The position numbers and the translations under genes are program-made. From Dryococelus australis (lineage: Eukaryota > Arthropoda > Insecta > Phasmatodea > Phasmatidae), in NCBI GenBank assembly GCA_029891345.1, contig CM056994.1, positions 59,055,251-59,119,250 on the forward strand: DNA of 64,000 nt, given 5' to 3'. Shown here in pieces: positions 22,620 through 34,259 of this stretch. The notes beneath the pieces were generated by a model. It had not been told where the DNA came from. It did not search any database and saw only the letters and a program-made list of their open reading frames with translations. The first letter of the stretch is position 1. Each line of letters opens with the position of its first letter.

Positions 22620-25150
22620 TGATACTAGTAAACTGTATTTCCTGTGTGAGATAACAAACGTGATGGCAAGAGAATTATAAAAACCAGGGTAACCAAATTT
22701 TGGTAATTATTAAGAATCATGGCTTTTCTGGGGGAAAAATTCTTGGGAAAATTGTATAAATTTACATTACTAATCACACAGAATGCAAATTTACTAGGGG
22801 CATCATGATGTTCACAGTACATACTACCAAACACAATAGTGGGCAGTGCTGAAGATCAGGAAATTGTGGAGTAAAACCAAAAAATTGTGTATAATTTGTG
22901 TCAACAAATATGGTTTGCTGTGCTACAGGAAGACCTAACCTAACTTCATGGAACTTCACTATTGTTGAATGATAACACTGTATGCGTATGCCGGTGTGTT
23001 ATCCTGCATCGACACACACACACCCTAATTTTGTTTTTACTGCAAATTCCAAGCGTTGCTGATGCAGAAGCGCTTCACACTCAATGCCTTCCAAAAAAAA
23101 ATCTGTCGACGTGCTGGCGCTGGGACTCTGGCACGGGGCATAATGGTTGCCTACGTTTGAACAGTATTTTTCAGGGCCAGGGGGCTATGCTTGAATGTCA
23201 TTTACACAGGATCACAGTAAATACTTCAGCCTATCATGAAGTTGGATCTAATTTGTTTAGGTCTTCTGCATTTGCCACAGCAAGGCGGTAGCAGTATGTA
23301 AGTCCTTCAGTTCCCAAACTAACATACAATATTACACAGTACAATTCACTACACTCACTTTCCATGCTAAAACTAGACCATAAATTATGTTGCTCACCCA
23401 TTTACACAGAAAATATAGCTCCTTGATGATGTAGTGCTGATAATGCGCATATAGGACACGTTTACCTTCTATTCTTATGTGCCTAAGCTACACACACTTA
23501 CACTCATTTTTCAGCACAGTAATTAGATTTTTAACACTTCACATGGACATAGTGGTAATTCTTAAGAATAGGGGCTTTTTCGAAAATGGGAAAAATAATA
23601 CCTGGATATGTTAGATATGATGATTAGTAATCATAATTACTAGGAATTTTGGAGGGGCTTCAAGTAGTTTTATGTAAAGAAAATAAAATGTGATAGGTAG
23701 GAGGGTTATTAAGATTGCCGTATTTATGCTATAAAATACGTATAATTTATGTAGAATATATTTATATTGGGTTGCTGAATTGTTTTACATGTAAGAATAT
23801 CATTTGCAACAAATATTTAATATGTAAAATGTCATGTACTGTATATATTTATAGCACAGCATTGAGGTTATATAGGTAAACAACACAGGTATGGAGCAGA
23901 CACGAATTTACTAGGGACATCAACATTTGACCAATAGAAACCCCAAAAACTATAGTGGGGAGGATTATGAAGATCAGGGAAATTGTGGGGTAAAATGAGT
24001 GAAACATATGTGCATAATGTAATATTTATTGACAAAAATATGTAAAATTGCAAAAATACTTTACAAGTGTAGCCAAACATATGTACCGAGCCAGAGTCCC
24101 AGCATCAGCAGGGGAGGAAATCCCCAAAACAGTGATTTAAGGTGGTGATGCAAAGCATCACCCATCAGCGAAGCTTGGAGTTTCCCCATAAATGATTGTC
24201 ATGTGTAGTCTATTTGCACTGAGAAATAATGTGTTTTGCAATTTAACATATTTATGTACTATTTGTAATATTACTGTAATATTGTCTCATGAAAACATGT
24301 TTAATTGCAAAAAGATTGAAATGAACATTACCTAAATTGACAATGTTACCATTAGAAATATAATAGAGGGGAGGAATATGAACTGGAGGGAAATTGAGGG
24401 GTAAAAGTTTATAATGAAAATGTACATTTTTTTTACCCCACAATTTCCCTGACCTTCATAGCCCTCCCCACTATTGTATTTGTAGCTTGTATTGGTAATA
24501 CTGTACTGTCTATTTATTTAATGTTTGGTTCAATTTTTTTTTTTGTTTGCAATTTAATTTATTTTCATGAATAAATATTAGATTATTTACATATTTTTGA
24601 CTCCTTGTACCCCACAATTTCCCTGGTGTGCATAGCACTCCCCACTATCATTTTTGGGGTTTATATTGCTCAAATGTTGATGCCTCTAGTAAATTTGTCT
24701 TCTGTGTAATTAGTAGAGTGGAATTATACCATTTTCCGAGATTTTTTTCCTTCAAAAAGTCACTATTCTTAAGAATTAGTGTTTCCTGTGTGAATGCATA
24801 TATGTTCAATAATTATCATGGTGATACACGTAAACGGCACACGTGCCTTTTTGTATTGGATACTGTGTATGTATATATATGTAGGTATGTATGTAATATT
24901 TATATATAATGTTAACCTGGTAAGACTTGCAGAATTCAACAGGATTAGATGATATTCCGTCACTGCTTTATCATAGTGTGTGCAACTTTAGTGCATCTGC
25001 ACAAATATACCCTGTGATTTACATATTGTCAATTAAGTTTTGGTTGCCAAAGGTGTTCTGGCATTTAACACTGTACCATAACCCGACAAAAATATATTTT
25101 GTATAAATTTTGCATGTTTTATCGCACAAATACTTTAGTCTTCCTAACCC
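22620..25150. repeat. Cluster of an unnamed dispersed repeat in both orientations
   Basis: A block with consensus near TTTACCCCACAATTTCCCTG, then A(C/T)CTTCATAGCCCTCCCCAC, about 60 bases later TGATGCC(T/C)CTAGTAAATTTG, then AAAAGTC.CTATTCTTAAGAA, recurs several times. Plus-oriented copies start near 24430 and 24608. Minus-oriented copies lie at about 22690-22900, 23870-24000 and 24360-24410, with a partial one near 23570-23660. A further plus copy is at 13660. Copies are diverged and have no coding potential; I could not define termini. It may be a MITE or satellite-like family. Confidence 0.6.
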
Positions 25151-25174
25151 TCCTCACAGTCAAATTTTATTGTA

Positions 25175-25348
25175 CTGTAAAACTCTGTTAAGATTTTTTG
25201 AAGGGACTGAAGAAATAATACTTATTAACCAGGAAAACTTCTTAAAAGGGTCAAATTACACTATTGCATATAGACATGATGCAAAATTATTCAACTTATT
25301 AAGCAGGAAAACTTCTTAAGTGGGAACTTCTTAACAGGGTTTCACTTG
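25175..25348. mobile_element. pogo/Tigger-like MITE, 174 bp, TA target duplication
   Basis: The left end CTGTAAAACTCTGTTAAGA and the reverse complement of the right end CAAGTGAAACCCTGTTAAGA form 19-20 bp imperfect inverted repeats flanked by TA on both sides (25173-25174 and 25349-25350). The AACTCTGTTAA-type terminus and internal AGGAAAACTTCTTAA repeats (at about 25218 and 25304) recall pogo/Tigger-group ends. It is too short to encode anything. Confidence 0.55.
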
Positions 25349-25350
25349 TA

Positions 25351-27189
25351 CACTAAAAATTATGTTTTGTACCCATAAAATCTGTAATTAAGTGTTATTA
25401 ATTATTTCCATATACACAATTTGCAGGTGGTAACTAGGTTTTTCAGAAAAGCAGTGATTCTTAGTAATTACCACAATCTTTCTTTGGGAAGCAGATTGGT
25501 GCAAGTTTTTGTTGAAATCACAGTTCAATTGCTATATTGTGAATTTATAGTAGGGTGGCAAAATCTTATAAAATGACTTAATGTAACAGTCAACACATGC
25601 AAGCAACAGTAACGTTACTGTACTTATCTATGTCTATGTTGGTGGTGCATGCAACTAGTTGGCAGCAGGAAGAAGTAGTGCATACACATTCTTTCGTTGG
25701 GAAACCAAAGGTGATAAATTAACTATGCCAACATTCGGTAAATTGGTAGGTGCCTAGGTAACATTCTCTGTCTAACTGAATGTGTCATGGTCCCCAGTTT
25801 CGTACCATCTTTCAAGGCCAGGTTTATGAAGCTCAAGAAATAAGAAGAAGAAAAAACAATATTTTTTGTTCCCTTGAGGTAACTACAGAAAATGAAAAAC
25901 TAAAATAAATAATAGATCTTCAAATTTTTTGAACTACAAATTTTGATTGTTTCATACACGCATATACTAAAAATAAAACACTTAGGTTTTCACTATTGCA
26001 ATGAAATATAATACAAAGGTACAAAGAACAGGATTAAGCAATGGCGCAGTAATTAAACTGAAGTGGTAATTTGGTAAACAAGCAATAAATTTGCATTATT
26101 TTTATGTAGGCATTCTCAATAAGTCAGTAAGGAAGGCGTCAGGTGAGGTTCCAAGGGGAAAATTGGGTGCAGGCCATATAAAACGTAAGTTGTCCAGGAA
26201 GGGCGCCACACAGGTGAGATATGGGAGAGTGACAGACACTAGTACAGTATATTTAGTATTGGCTTTTCCAACTTGGTGGTGGTGGTGCAAAGAGCACTGA
26301 ATGGTGTGCCTCATTGTTGCTCAGGCCACAAAGCACACCCATGCCCTCATACAAAGGTAACTGGATTGCCTATCCCAAGTACAGCAAAATCATAAGTGAC
26401 ACACGTGATATTCAGTTACTCTTTGCATTTAATTTGCACCCATGAGTACACAGGTACATACATGAGGTTTCAAAGAACGGCTAGGACAATGGACCATTAA
26501 CATAACGTCGTTCACACAATCACACTTTATATAAAATTTGATACCATCAATGAACAGTTAATCAGAAATTATCAAAGTATGCTTTGCACAGCATAAGAAC
26601 AGAGTTGCAGTGGCTGGCCATACTGTTGTAAATAATGTTGAGACAAACCGGAGTCTGCTGCTACCATACCATAAATGATAAATTAAAACGTCCCTTGGAG
26701 GGGCTGAGGGAGGCATGCAATACAAATGTTTAAGGATCCAGAAAACTTAAATTTGCACCAGAATTACTGTCTGCTACACAAAGAGTTTGATACTTCTCAC
26801 ATGTGGATAGCGTCCTCCCCCCGTTGCAGTCTGGAGCAAACTGTTTAATAGTGGATGCGGCTGTTAACTGCTATCAGCCCTGTGGACCCATTAACAGTTA
26901 AAAACATTATCATGCTCACATTACACAGAAGAAAATATTAACTTCAAATTAAAACCCAGTACTCTCTTTTATATTGGAGCATTCTGAATTTTGAAAAACT
27001 TGGCATATTTATTGGGTGGTTGTATATACAATTGCTGACCCCAATGACATGTTCGCTTACAAATAAGACAAAGCAAACAAGATCTTAAAACTTGTTTTTG
27101 TAGTTTTCACATATTTAAGTAGTTTGTACACTAGATGGAAGAGCCATACATAAAGTGGTTGAGGTCTGTGCTATCATCCTGTATTGCTG
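25351..27189. other. Non-coding stretch, nothing recognised
   Basis: AT-rich up to about 26090, then more balanced. No frame with a recognisable domain, no tRNA and no clear repeat termini. Confidence 0.4.
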
Positions 27190-28577
27190 GTGGTGCGCTC
27201 TCCTGACATTTGGAGGAACCATCTGTAGCCTTGGCGGCAGGTTTGGTGTCTCAGTCAAGCAGTACAATCTTACTTCGGAGGTGTTGCCGTTAAGTTCACT
27301 TGGAGAATCTGGATGAACAGTCCAAGCTGGACTGACTTGTCTGTAATAGCTTCCAACATTGCGGTGGCGTATCCTGTAGGTCAGTGTCCAGCCTCTTCAA
27401 TAGTTTATGACCTGCCCAAAGGGTTGAACATTGCGTCCAAGATGGGACAAAGTAGAATGTAGAGTGCGCATCAAAAATGGGGAATTGTGTCATGCGTCAA
27501 TTGCCCCTCCATTTCATCATAGAACCATCTTGAATTGAAGAAAATGAATGTTCGTCTTGGGTGCTCTGGGACAAGTCTCAATGGGTATAACGGAGGCTGG
27601 CTTCTACCATGTTGCCTTCTCTGTGCCTAGTGGGTCTGGAGGTATGCTCACCTCACTTATCTGCTGTCGAGCGGGCAACATCTGGTTGAAGTTAAGGGGT
27701 ACATAGGTTCTCTGTCTCTCTCAAATTAAGAGGCCAGCCTGGAGCAAAGTTGTCCCCACTCTGTTGCAAACTCCCCATTCCTAGACCACCATTCGAGATC
27801 TTTTCCTTGGAGCTGTGTCTGGGTTCTTGCAACCCATTGTTTTAGAGGTATTTGGTGTTCACGACCCCCGAATCCTGGCAGCTGAAATTCAGAAGTGACC
27901 AGGGTCGTAACCGGGCTCTGGCGAGGGGCAGGGTTGGACTGCCGGTAGTTTTGGCTACGCCTGCATACTTCACAATTGTACACCAGGCCAGGACACATGA
28001 TGCGTTCGTCAGGCTATACAATGCCCATGTGGTGGAAATCTTGCACACAAACTATGCATCGTGCAAGTGCCCTGTCTGGTGCAGTTTAGGAAACCACAGC
28101 GTGCAGCTTGGCGATTTCTACATTCTATACAGTGGTACTCTATAGACTGTCCATATATCTGGGCTCATCTACCCACCCTAAACGTTGGTAGTGGTAGCGG
28201 CGGAAGTAGTGTATGCGATAGATCACATGGACTGCCGTGCCAGGGCATGTGTCTACATTGCTCTTCTGGAGCACGTTGAGAAGGTTGTGGTTGCCCACTG
28301 CAGCTTGTGGGACATCAAGTAAGCTCCATCCAGAATCTGAAATGATGTTAGAATAGCGTTGTTGAGCACCACAGGATGTCTACTGGACTTCCTGTTAGTG
28401 TGCACTAGTCGACTAGAGTGTGAATAGTTACGTACACTAGTTTAGCAGTAGCATAACTTGAATATCACAAACTGTGCATGATAGGGAGTGGTTAGTGGGC
28501 TTAACCATCCGGCTAAGGCACTAACGAGAAGGCTGGCTGGCTTGGTATAACTGCTTAGTCTAAACTATCACAGTTAC
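27190..28577 (-). pseudogene. gag: Double-PHD gypsy Gag, copy C (strongly decayed)
   Basis: Reading down from the primer-binding site at 28578-28595, the minus strand shows remains of a first finger (SIEYHCIECRNRQAARCGF), then a second finger with Cys/His (NCTRQGTCTMH, later PGLVYNCEVCRRSQNY). A Gag core follows with QWVARTQTQLQGKDLEWWSR, NGEF and WGQLCSRL at about 27890-27730, matching LKGIALTWWEHYGEF and WKQFCDRI of copy A. Weak C-terminal similarity continues to about 27190. Many frameshifts. Protease and later domains are not visible here. Confidence 0.62.
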
Positions 28578-28595
28578 GCCCCATGTTGGGTGTCA
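28578..28595 (-). other. Retroelement primer-binding site, copy C
   Basis: Minus strand TGACACCCAACATGGGGC differs by three bases from TGGCGCCCAACGTGGGGC, the sequence complementary to the 3' end of tRNA-Lys (CUU) as I recall it. A GCGTCAA block lies just upstream, as in copies A and B. Confidence 0.6.
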
Positions 28596-29400
28596 CGAAA
28601 ACCAGTTTGACGCATGCCAGGCTAGGGAAAGGGTTCTATTTGTTGGGGCTGCTTGCATCAAACTTTGACCTATGACTTGGGAGGTTAAGTGCCACACAAA
28701 ACTTAGTCAGGCAATTTTTAAGGAAGGTGGCTTTAGACGAGGTCAATTTGACAAGTTTTAGACAGTGATGCAAGAATCACGAGAAACATGTGAGAAAGCG
28801 GACCTTAATGTTTCTGAGGTGTCTGGCCAGTGTACAAGACTGGTCTTGTGGCCTGTCTTGCCGGCACAAAGTCAACAGCCACTGTCACGACCCTGCGAAT
28901 GGGCTGGCCATTTATCACTGGTTTACCTGGAGTTTTGAAGATTCTCAGAGGTGTCTGCCCCAGGTGACTGGTGTTCTCCTTGGGACGTGAAGTGCTGTTG
29001 CGGAGACCATTGTCTACGACTGCTAGATGCTGGGATATCTGCCAGTTGGCCCCGAATCAAGGACAGGCTAGTCCCAGGAGCGGATGTTCTCGTAGTATTG
29101 CCTCTGCTACCAGGTGAAGCTTCCCAGGAATCTTGACAACGGTGGAGATAAAGGTTGGGGAGGGGTGAGACCTCTCAGTGGTGCAAGCGGTATGAACTCT
29201 GCCTTGTGTGGTGGAAGTGCAAATTGCTATTGGAGGATTAGGATCGCAAGGCAAGCTAGTTTCGGAAGCGTAAGATGTCCTTAAACTTCCTCTGTCTACC
29301 TCCCTTCCAGGTGTGTGGCATCGGAAATTAAGAGTACAAATTTATGCCTCACAAAAGCAGAGCCGCCGCCGCATTTCCCTAATGTGTTGACGTATGCCGC
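28596..29400 (-). other. Probable 5' LTR/leader of gypsy copy C
   Basis: By position it should hold the LTR of the minus-strand copy C. It ends (minus strand) in ATGCGTCAA before the primer-binding site, like the other copies. I could not fix the outer boundary and saw no second LTR. Short open frames inside are not recognisable. Confidence 0.35.
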
Positions 29401-31039
29401 TTTTACACCTATTATAATACAACTCCGACTCATCGCCTAGGAGTATTGATCTCTACAGATGTGAGCAACACGTTGCCTACCCCTACAGGCAACGGGAACT
29501 TCTGTGTTTTTCCTTTTTCCTTCTCACCTGGAAGGCATGGCATGCGGACCGGACCCCCCCCCCCCCCCCCCCCGGCTCATAAGCTGCCCAGACCTTGGAC
29601 ACGGCCAAGCAGACCCAACAAGGCACAAAGCCAGAACCGCTGATGATATAATTCTCACGCCTGCCCCGCTCCCCGCGCCGGCAGCGTACAAGCTGCCGCT
29701 ATATAAGTCCGGCTGCAGCCGAGCTCTGGAGTCATTCTTTCGCATCCCTTGCACTGCCCGCAGTACTCTTAGTGCTTGGGAGTTCTAGATAGAGAAGTTC
29801 AAAGCCTACAAGTACGCCTTCGCGGCAACCAACTACGTCAACTCGGCGATGTACAAATATGAACTTTCTTCTTTTAACGTTCTTTTGTCTCCTCCAAACA
29901 CCTTTTATTAGTAGTTTAACTGTAACTCATATTTTCGTCTGGAATCAGCTTTTCCCGTTTATTTAGAACCAGGTCACCTACACCTGGAACCACGCAGTTA
30001 CCTCCAGCTATCCTCAACTTGGTAGGAGGTAGCGTAGGTCATGTGTCTATTGAACTTTCAATAAGCATACACTGCTTTCTACTTTGCTACTTTTATTTCC
30101 AGGGTATATACCTGTATTCACAGTGGGAGATAGATTACGCTGTGCACTGCCAAGGGAATCCGGGGAAGTTATTAAACCGAACTAAGACATGCACGTTAGA
30201 TGGCTACCTGTTTCTTCCCATCACACACACAGCACTATTAGTGCTCGTGGGTAATAGACATTAATAACCCAACCACTAGTAACACCTTCACACCAGGAGA
30301 CACGTCACACTTGGGTTGCTTCATACCACTTGCACTATTAATGCGCGGTTACAGTGACATGCAGTGCTGTCGGGTATTCTGGGTGGACGCACAACCAGTA
30401 GAGACTTGGCGCGACTCTGGCTCAATGTCCCTGATCAGTCCGCCTACGGTGGGGGATCAGTGTGGACTCTTATTGAGCCGGCCAACAAGTCCTTATTGGG
30501 GTACACTGTTAGTATTTCCATTTCAGTGCTCCGCATGATTTATAGAACTGCTACCCTATGCCTCATGAGAGGAGTGGTAGGAGACGTAGAGAGCAACACC
30601 TGGCTCACCCTGCTGCCTGGCCGAGGATAGTATCACCCTATCCTACACAGGATAGACAGACGGAACGGGTTTGTACCGCCAAACTCAGACGTCAAGCAGT
30701 CGCGCCTGTACCAGTAATATTTAGTTTCCACCGTGTGTTCGTACCAGCTACAAGTATCACCCTGTTGTCTACGATTTCTTAACCGGAATGGAAGTTCGCC
30801 TAGGTTGTGACAATTTGGTCTTCTGGATGATAGAAGCACGACTTTAGAACATTTGTGCAGTCATTCACCCCGCTTAAGACTAAACTTACGTCAACTACCT
30901 AACTAGAGGAGGGAGTGTATCAGAACTAACCAACACTCTTCGCCTCATCCCCGCTACCTAAGTCACTTATGGTCTAGCGAGTAAAATCTGTAACTGCAGT
31001 ATCCAGTCAGTCTAATTGGACACGCGTCAAGAGATTTAC
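29400..31039 (+). other. Probable 5' LTR/leader of gypsy copy A
   Basis: Lies directly upstream of a primer-binding site. It contains a core-promoter-like CTATATAAGTCCGGCTGCAG at about 29699, a C run (about 29556-29573), and a block GGTCACCTACACCTGGA (about 29971) followed by ACTTGGTAGGAGGTAGCGTA and GTCATGTGTCTATTGAAC. The reverse complement of 38850-39000 carries the same blocks in the same order. It ends with ACACGCGTCAAGAGATTTA before the primer-binding site. The outer boundary is undefined and no 3' LTR was found. Confidence 0.5.
29695..29712 (+). promoter_or_regulatory. TATA-box core promoter candidate in the LTR of copy A
   Basis: CGCTATATAAGTCC precedes a GC-rich stretch and an initiator-like GAGTCATTC about 30 bases downstream. 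Its position inside the LTR suggests the U3 promoter. Activity is not inferable from sequence alone. Confidence 0.4.
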
Positions 31040-31057
31040 TGGCGCCCAACATGGGGC
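31040..31057 (+). other. Retroelement primer-binding site, copy A
   Basis: TGGCGCCCAACATGGGGC differs by one base from the Lys-type primer-binding site TGGCGCCCAACGTGGGGC. The gag start follows about 120 bases downstream. Confidence 0.75.
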
Positions 31058-31175
31058 GTGCACAGTGAAAGGCACGTATAGACCAACCATACCCAGAGAG
31101 CTAAGGGTCAATGCGATTAAACAAACGGACTTCGGGGAGCCCTTGAAACACCCCGTGGCGCCCTTAACCACAACA

Positions 31176-32440
31176 ATGTCAGACGCCGAGGCCAACCCCA
31201 TCACTGACGAACACCCTGACAATGACGACGACGTATCTAACATACCATGTAGCCATGCCGGTTTCACAGGCAATGGCACACTTAGTCGAGTGCACCTACT
31301 GAACAAAAATTTCCATTATGCCTGTATAGGCTGGCCTGAAGATACCAGGGTTACTGACTCCTTAGACTACCGCTGTACACCATGCCGGCAATAACCCATG
31401 AGCTTATGTAACGAAGTAACGTGCCCTGGGCAGTCCATAAACCGCATCAGGTGCTCCACATGTAGTGAGCCCTACCACCATCTGTGTATAGGGAAACCCG
31501 ACAAACGCGTCTCCATGCCTGGGATGGCCTACCAGTGCGAAATATTTTGGAGGAAACACATCTCTTTCTTCTGCCAATTCAGGCCTTCCCGAATATACAT
31601 CCAACCAGGAACGGCACCTGGCCATCCAGCTAGGGGTAGAGACTGTGACATGCAGCCCCGCCCTCACAAAGACCCCATCGTATTCACTCAGGAGTGCGAG
31701 AAGGAATTTAAGGAAACAAATCTGCCGCCAAAACTGTGGGTTGACCGGGCTCAACTATATTTAAAGGGCATTGCCCTTACCTGGTGGGAGCATTACGGGG
31801 AATTCTTAACCAATTGGAAACAGTTCTGCGACCGCATAACAACAGAATTTACAGGCAAGGAAGTGTTGACTAGGCTAACTACCCAGTTCTACAGCCAGAC
31901 CCAGGTACTCAATGAGGAAGCGGAAATCTTCATACGAACAGAAGAGCAAATGTTCCTAAGAGTATTTTCAGGTGTCAGTAAGGCTACCGCTGTTCGCTCA
32001 GTTGGGCGCATGTTACTGCCAAGTCTCCACAACGTACTCTTGACAGCGAACATTATAACTGTGGATTATTTGGTCAACTGATCTCAAAAGCTGAGCAGAA
32101 TTTCACAGCTCTGGCGAGCCTTGATAAACCTGTCTCCACCAGGGCCCCTGATGTGCAAATGTCATCAGTGGCACCTCCTAAAGGTGTAACAACTACAACC
32201 CCATGCGTGGCATTTGTACCCAAGTGCTGGTTCTGCCCTGAGAATCATTGGAACAAAGACTGTCCGCAGAAACCAGAGGGAGCCACCACTCCACCCAACC
32301 GAGCGGGCAACACGTCAGCAAATATCCCGCAGCGACCAGCTAGCAAACCAACTCTGGAAACCAAGCCAGGAAACGCTGGCGTCGGGGTACGAAGCGGGCC
32401 ATTAACCCCGGCTTACAAGGGCCCATCCTCCAAGGACTAA
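31176..32440 (+). pseudogene. gag: Double-PHD gypsy Gag, copy A
   Basis: Starts at ATG 31176 (MSDAEANPITDEHPDNDDDV), an acidic N-terminus. A degenerate first PHD-type finger (IPCSH...HYACIGWPED...DYRCTPC) ends with a single in-frame stop at 31392-31394. A second finger follows in the same frame: CNEVTC, RCSTC, EPYHHLC, then AYQCEIF, with the last Cys lost. The Gag core runs from EKEFKETNLPPKLWVDRAQL to LKGIALTWWEHYGEFLTNWK and FTGKEVLTRLTTQFY (31700-31900). A frameshift leads to a zinc knuckle C-WF-C-PEN-H-WNKD-C at 32225-32263. Gag normally packages the RNA; PHD fingers usually read histone tails. The frame is nearly intact. Confidence 0.75.
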
Positions 32441-33018
32441 GTGAAGAAGCACCAGTTCCTGTAGCCCCACACATAGTGGTGAATTTAAATAACAACAGAG
32501 TACTCGCCGCACTTGACTCTGCGGCTACAGGAAATTTCATTAGACTGAATTTATTAACCTCAAACCAGTTCACGGAACTCTGACCACAGAACAAAGTGGT
32601 AAGAATGGCGCAACCCGATGCAATACTGGAAGTAACTGGCCGAATTACCTTTGATGTAAAAATCCAGAATATTGTCACCCCAACAGAACTTATTGTTTCA
32701 CCGACCATGTCCGAATCCGTGATACTAGGATGTCCATGGCTTATCCATCATCCATGTATTCTCGATCACGGTCAACGTAGAGCATACTTGGAAGAAACCA
32801 GCCACATTACTGTCAATTGGGACCAAAACCCAGACGACATCTCGCCAATGCCCATCGTTCCAATGAGCATCAATCATGAACTCGAAGGACCAGAGTTCAT
32901 GCGATTAAATGCCATCCTAGACGAGCATGTCCGTGCCTTCGGACAAGCTGAGGAGGAGGAAGAGAAAATGTCTTCCACCCCGCCCCAGATTGAAAAAAGT
33001 ACGGAAGAGCAAATCTGA
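32441..33018 (+). pseudogene. pro: Gypsy aspartic protease, copy A
   Basis: HIVVNLNNNRVLAALDSAATGNFI places the D-S-A active-site triplet at about 32512-32525, in a frame different from the zinc knuckle. SVILGCPWLIHHPCILDHGQ (about 32718-32775) matches the 'ILG.PWL..H.P.IDW' C-terminal signature of gypsy proteases. One stop lies at 32581-32583. The frame ends in an acidic linker (EEEEEKMSS) at 33018, and reverse transcriptase homology never begins. Confidence 0.75.
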
Positions 33019-33411
33019 CTCCTGCAACTACAGATAACCTGTCACCAAGTTACTCTAAGCCAACAGGAAGATCCCGATATCCTACATCTAATACAGGAAC
33101 AGCCCCAACATTATGCCCTATGGGATGACAACATATGGATAAGCAGCAGGCAACCCAATACACCGTGGAAGATCTGGGTTCCACCGCAACTACGAGCGGA
33201 TATATGCAGACACCATCACAACCATCCCCATGCTGGTCACCCGGGTACGAGGGAGACCCTGTTGGACATCAAGACCCGCTACAATTGGGACGGAATAAGC
33301 CGTGATGTGCTGCAGTACATTAGCAACTGCGTCACGTGCTGCTGTGGCAAAGCATACCCGGTTCCCTCTCCCACTGCAAAGTATCCTGGAGCTTACTGTG
33401 GTGATTTATGA
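33019..33411 (+). pseudogene. Gypsy integrase zinc-finger region, copy A, joined to protease by deletion
   Basis: In frame with the protease across one stop codon, it reads HYALWDDNIWISS, WVPPQLRADICRHHHNHPHA, GHPGTRETLLDIK, YNWDGISRDV and YISNCVTCCCGKAYP. This is the HHCC finger and upstream region of a gypsy integrase. The reverse transcriptase and RNase H domains, over 1 kb in related elements, are missing between protease and integrase. The catalytic core is also absent: the frame stops at 33411 and homology ends. Confidence 0.75.
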
Positions 33412-34259
33412 AAGAAAAGGATAATCTTTCTGGGGTAGCCTGAGGGTCGCACAGCATGCTAAACAGTTACGTGTGACAGGTTCTGCTACCTCAGGCCTTC
33501 CATCACCTGAGTTGACCAGCTAAACGAACAATGCGCGTACACTTTAAGAAAACATGCATTAAATTAAAACACTGGCAATTGGCACATGTTGGTCATTACA
33601 AATTAACACACATAACCCTTTGATGCTTTGAATTTAAGATATCTTGCACCTGGTTTCACCGTTGTGAGTCCATGGGAGTTCTGGTTCGATTCTGAGGTGG
33701 TGCACAAGATATTTCAAAAGACACAAACACAAAAAAATTTGAGAAAAGCATAACATAAAGATACATTCCTGCAAGACAGCATTCTTCTTATAGGTGATCT
33801 CCACAATGACACTATGTAAAAATTCATAGTTATATTTATAAGTATACCTACACATCAAGTCATATTTACAAAAATAATCTAAATTATCTAATTCCTTTTA
33901 CAGGAGTCCATCTTATTCGTAGTTCTAAGCTAACATGTATTATTGGTGAAGTCTCTATCTTCGATTATCACTGGCACTGTGGTGAGCGTCTATACATGAT
34001 ACGCTACTGGTGTAGTAATTACCGGAACTGTGGAGAGTGTCTTTAAGTAATACTACGTAATCCAGGTGGGCTGTTGGCCACCATTTTATGGAACCTTATC
34101 GTCTGTGAGGTGTAAGTTTATTTGCACTGGTCAGTTACTAACAGCGTAATTACTGCTGTTTTATGAGTTCAAAGTTTAACACTTTGTCGAGTGTCAAAAA
34201 TATTATCACCATTGTCTCACCAGTTCCTAACTTCCTCTGCTTGATGACAGCTGGGTAGG
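33412..34259. other. Non-coding gap between gypsy copies A and B
   Basis: No gene. Contains a possible tRNA-like patch (33645-33715, with GGTTCGATTCTGAG), too poor to call, and otherwise AT-rich DNA. Confidence 0.35.

Noticed and set aside
22962-23291. 109-codon frame as a host exon
   Set aside because: No recognisable domain, no clear splice context, contains a low-complexity start; flanked by dispersed repeats.
27842-28279. Plus-strand frames as genes
   Set aside because: They are the opposite strand of the decayed double-PHD Gag copy C.
33645-33715. tRNA-like/SINE head with GGTTCGATTC
   Set aside because: No convincing A box or foldable arms.
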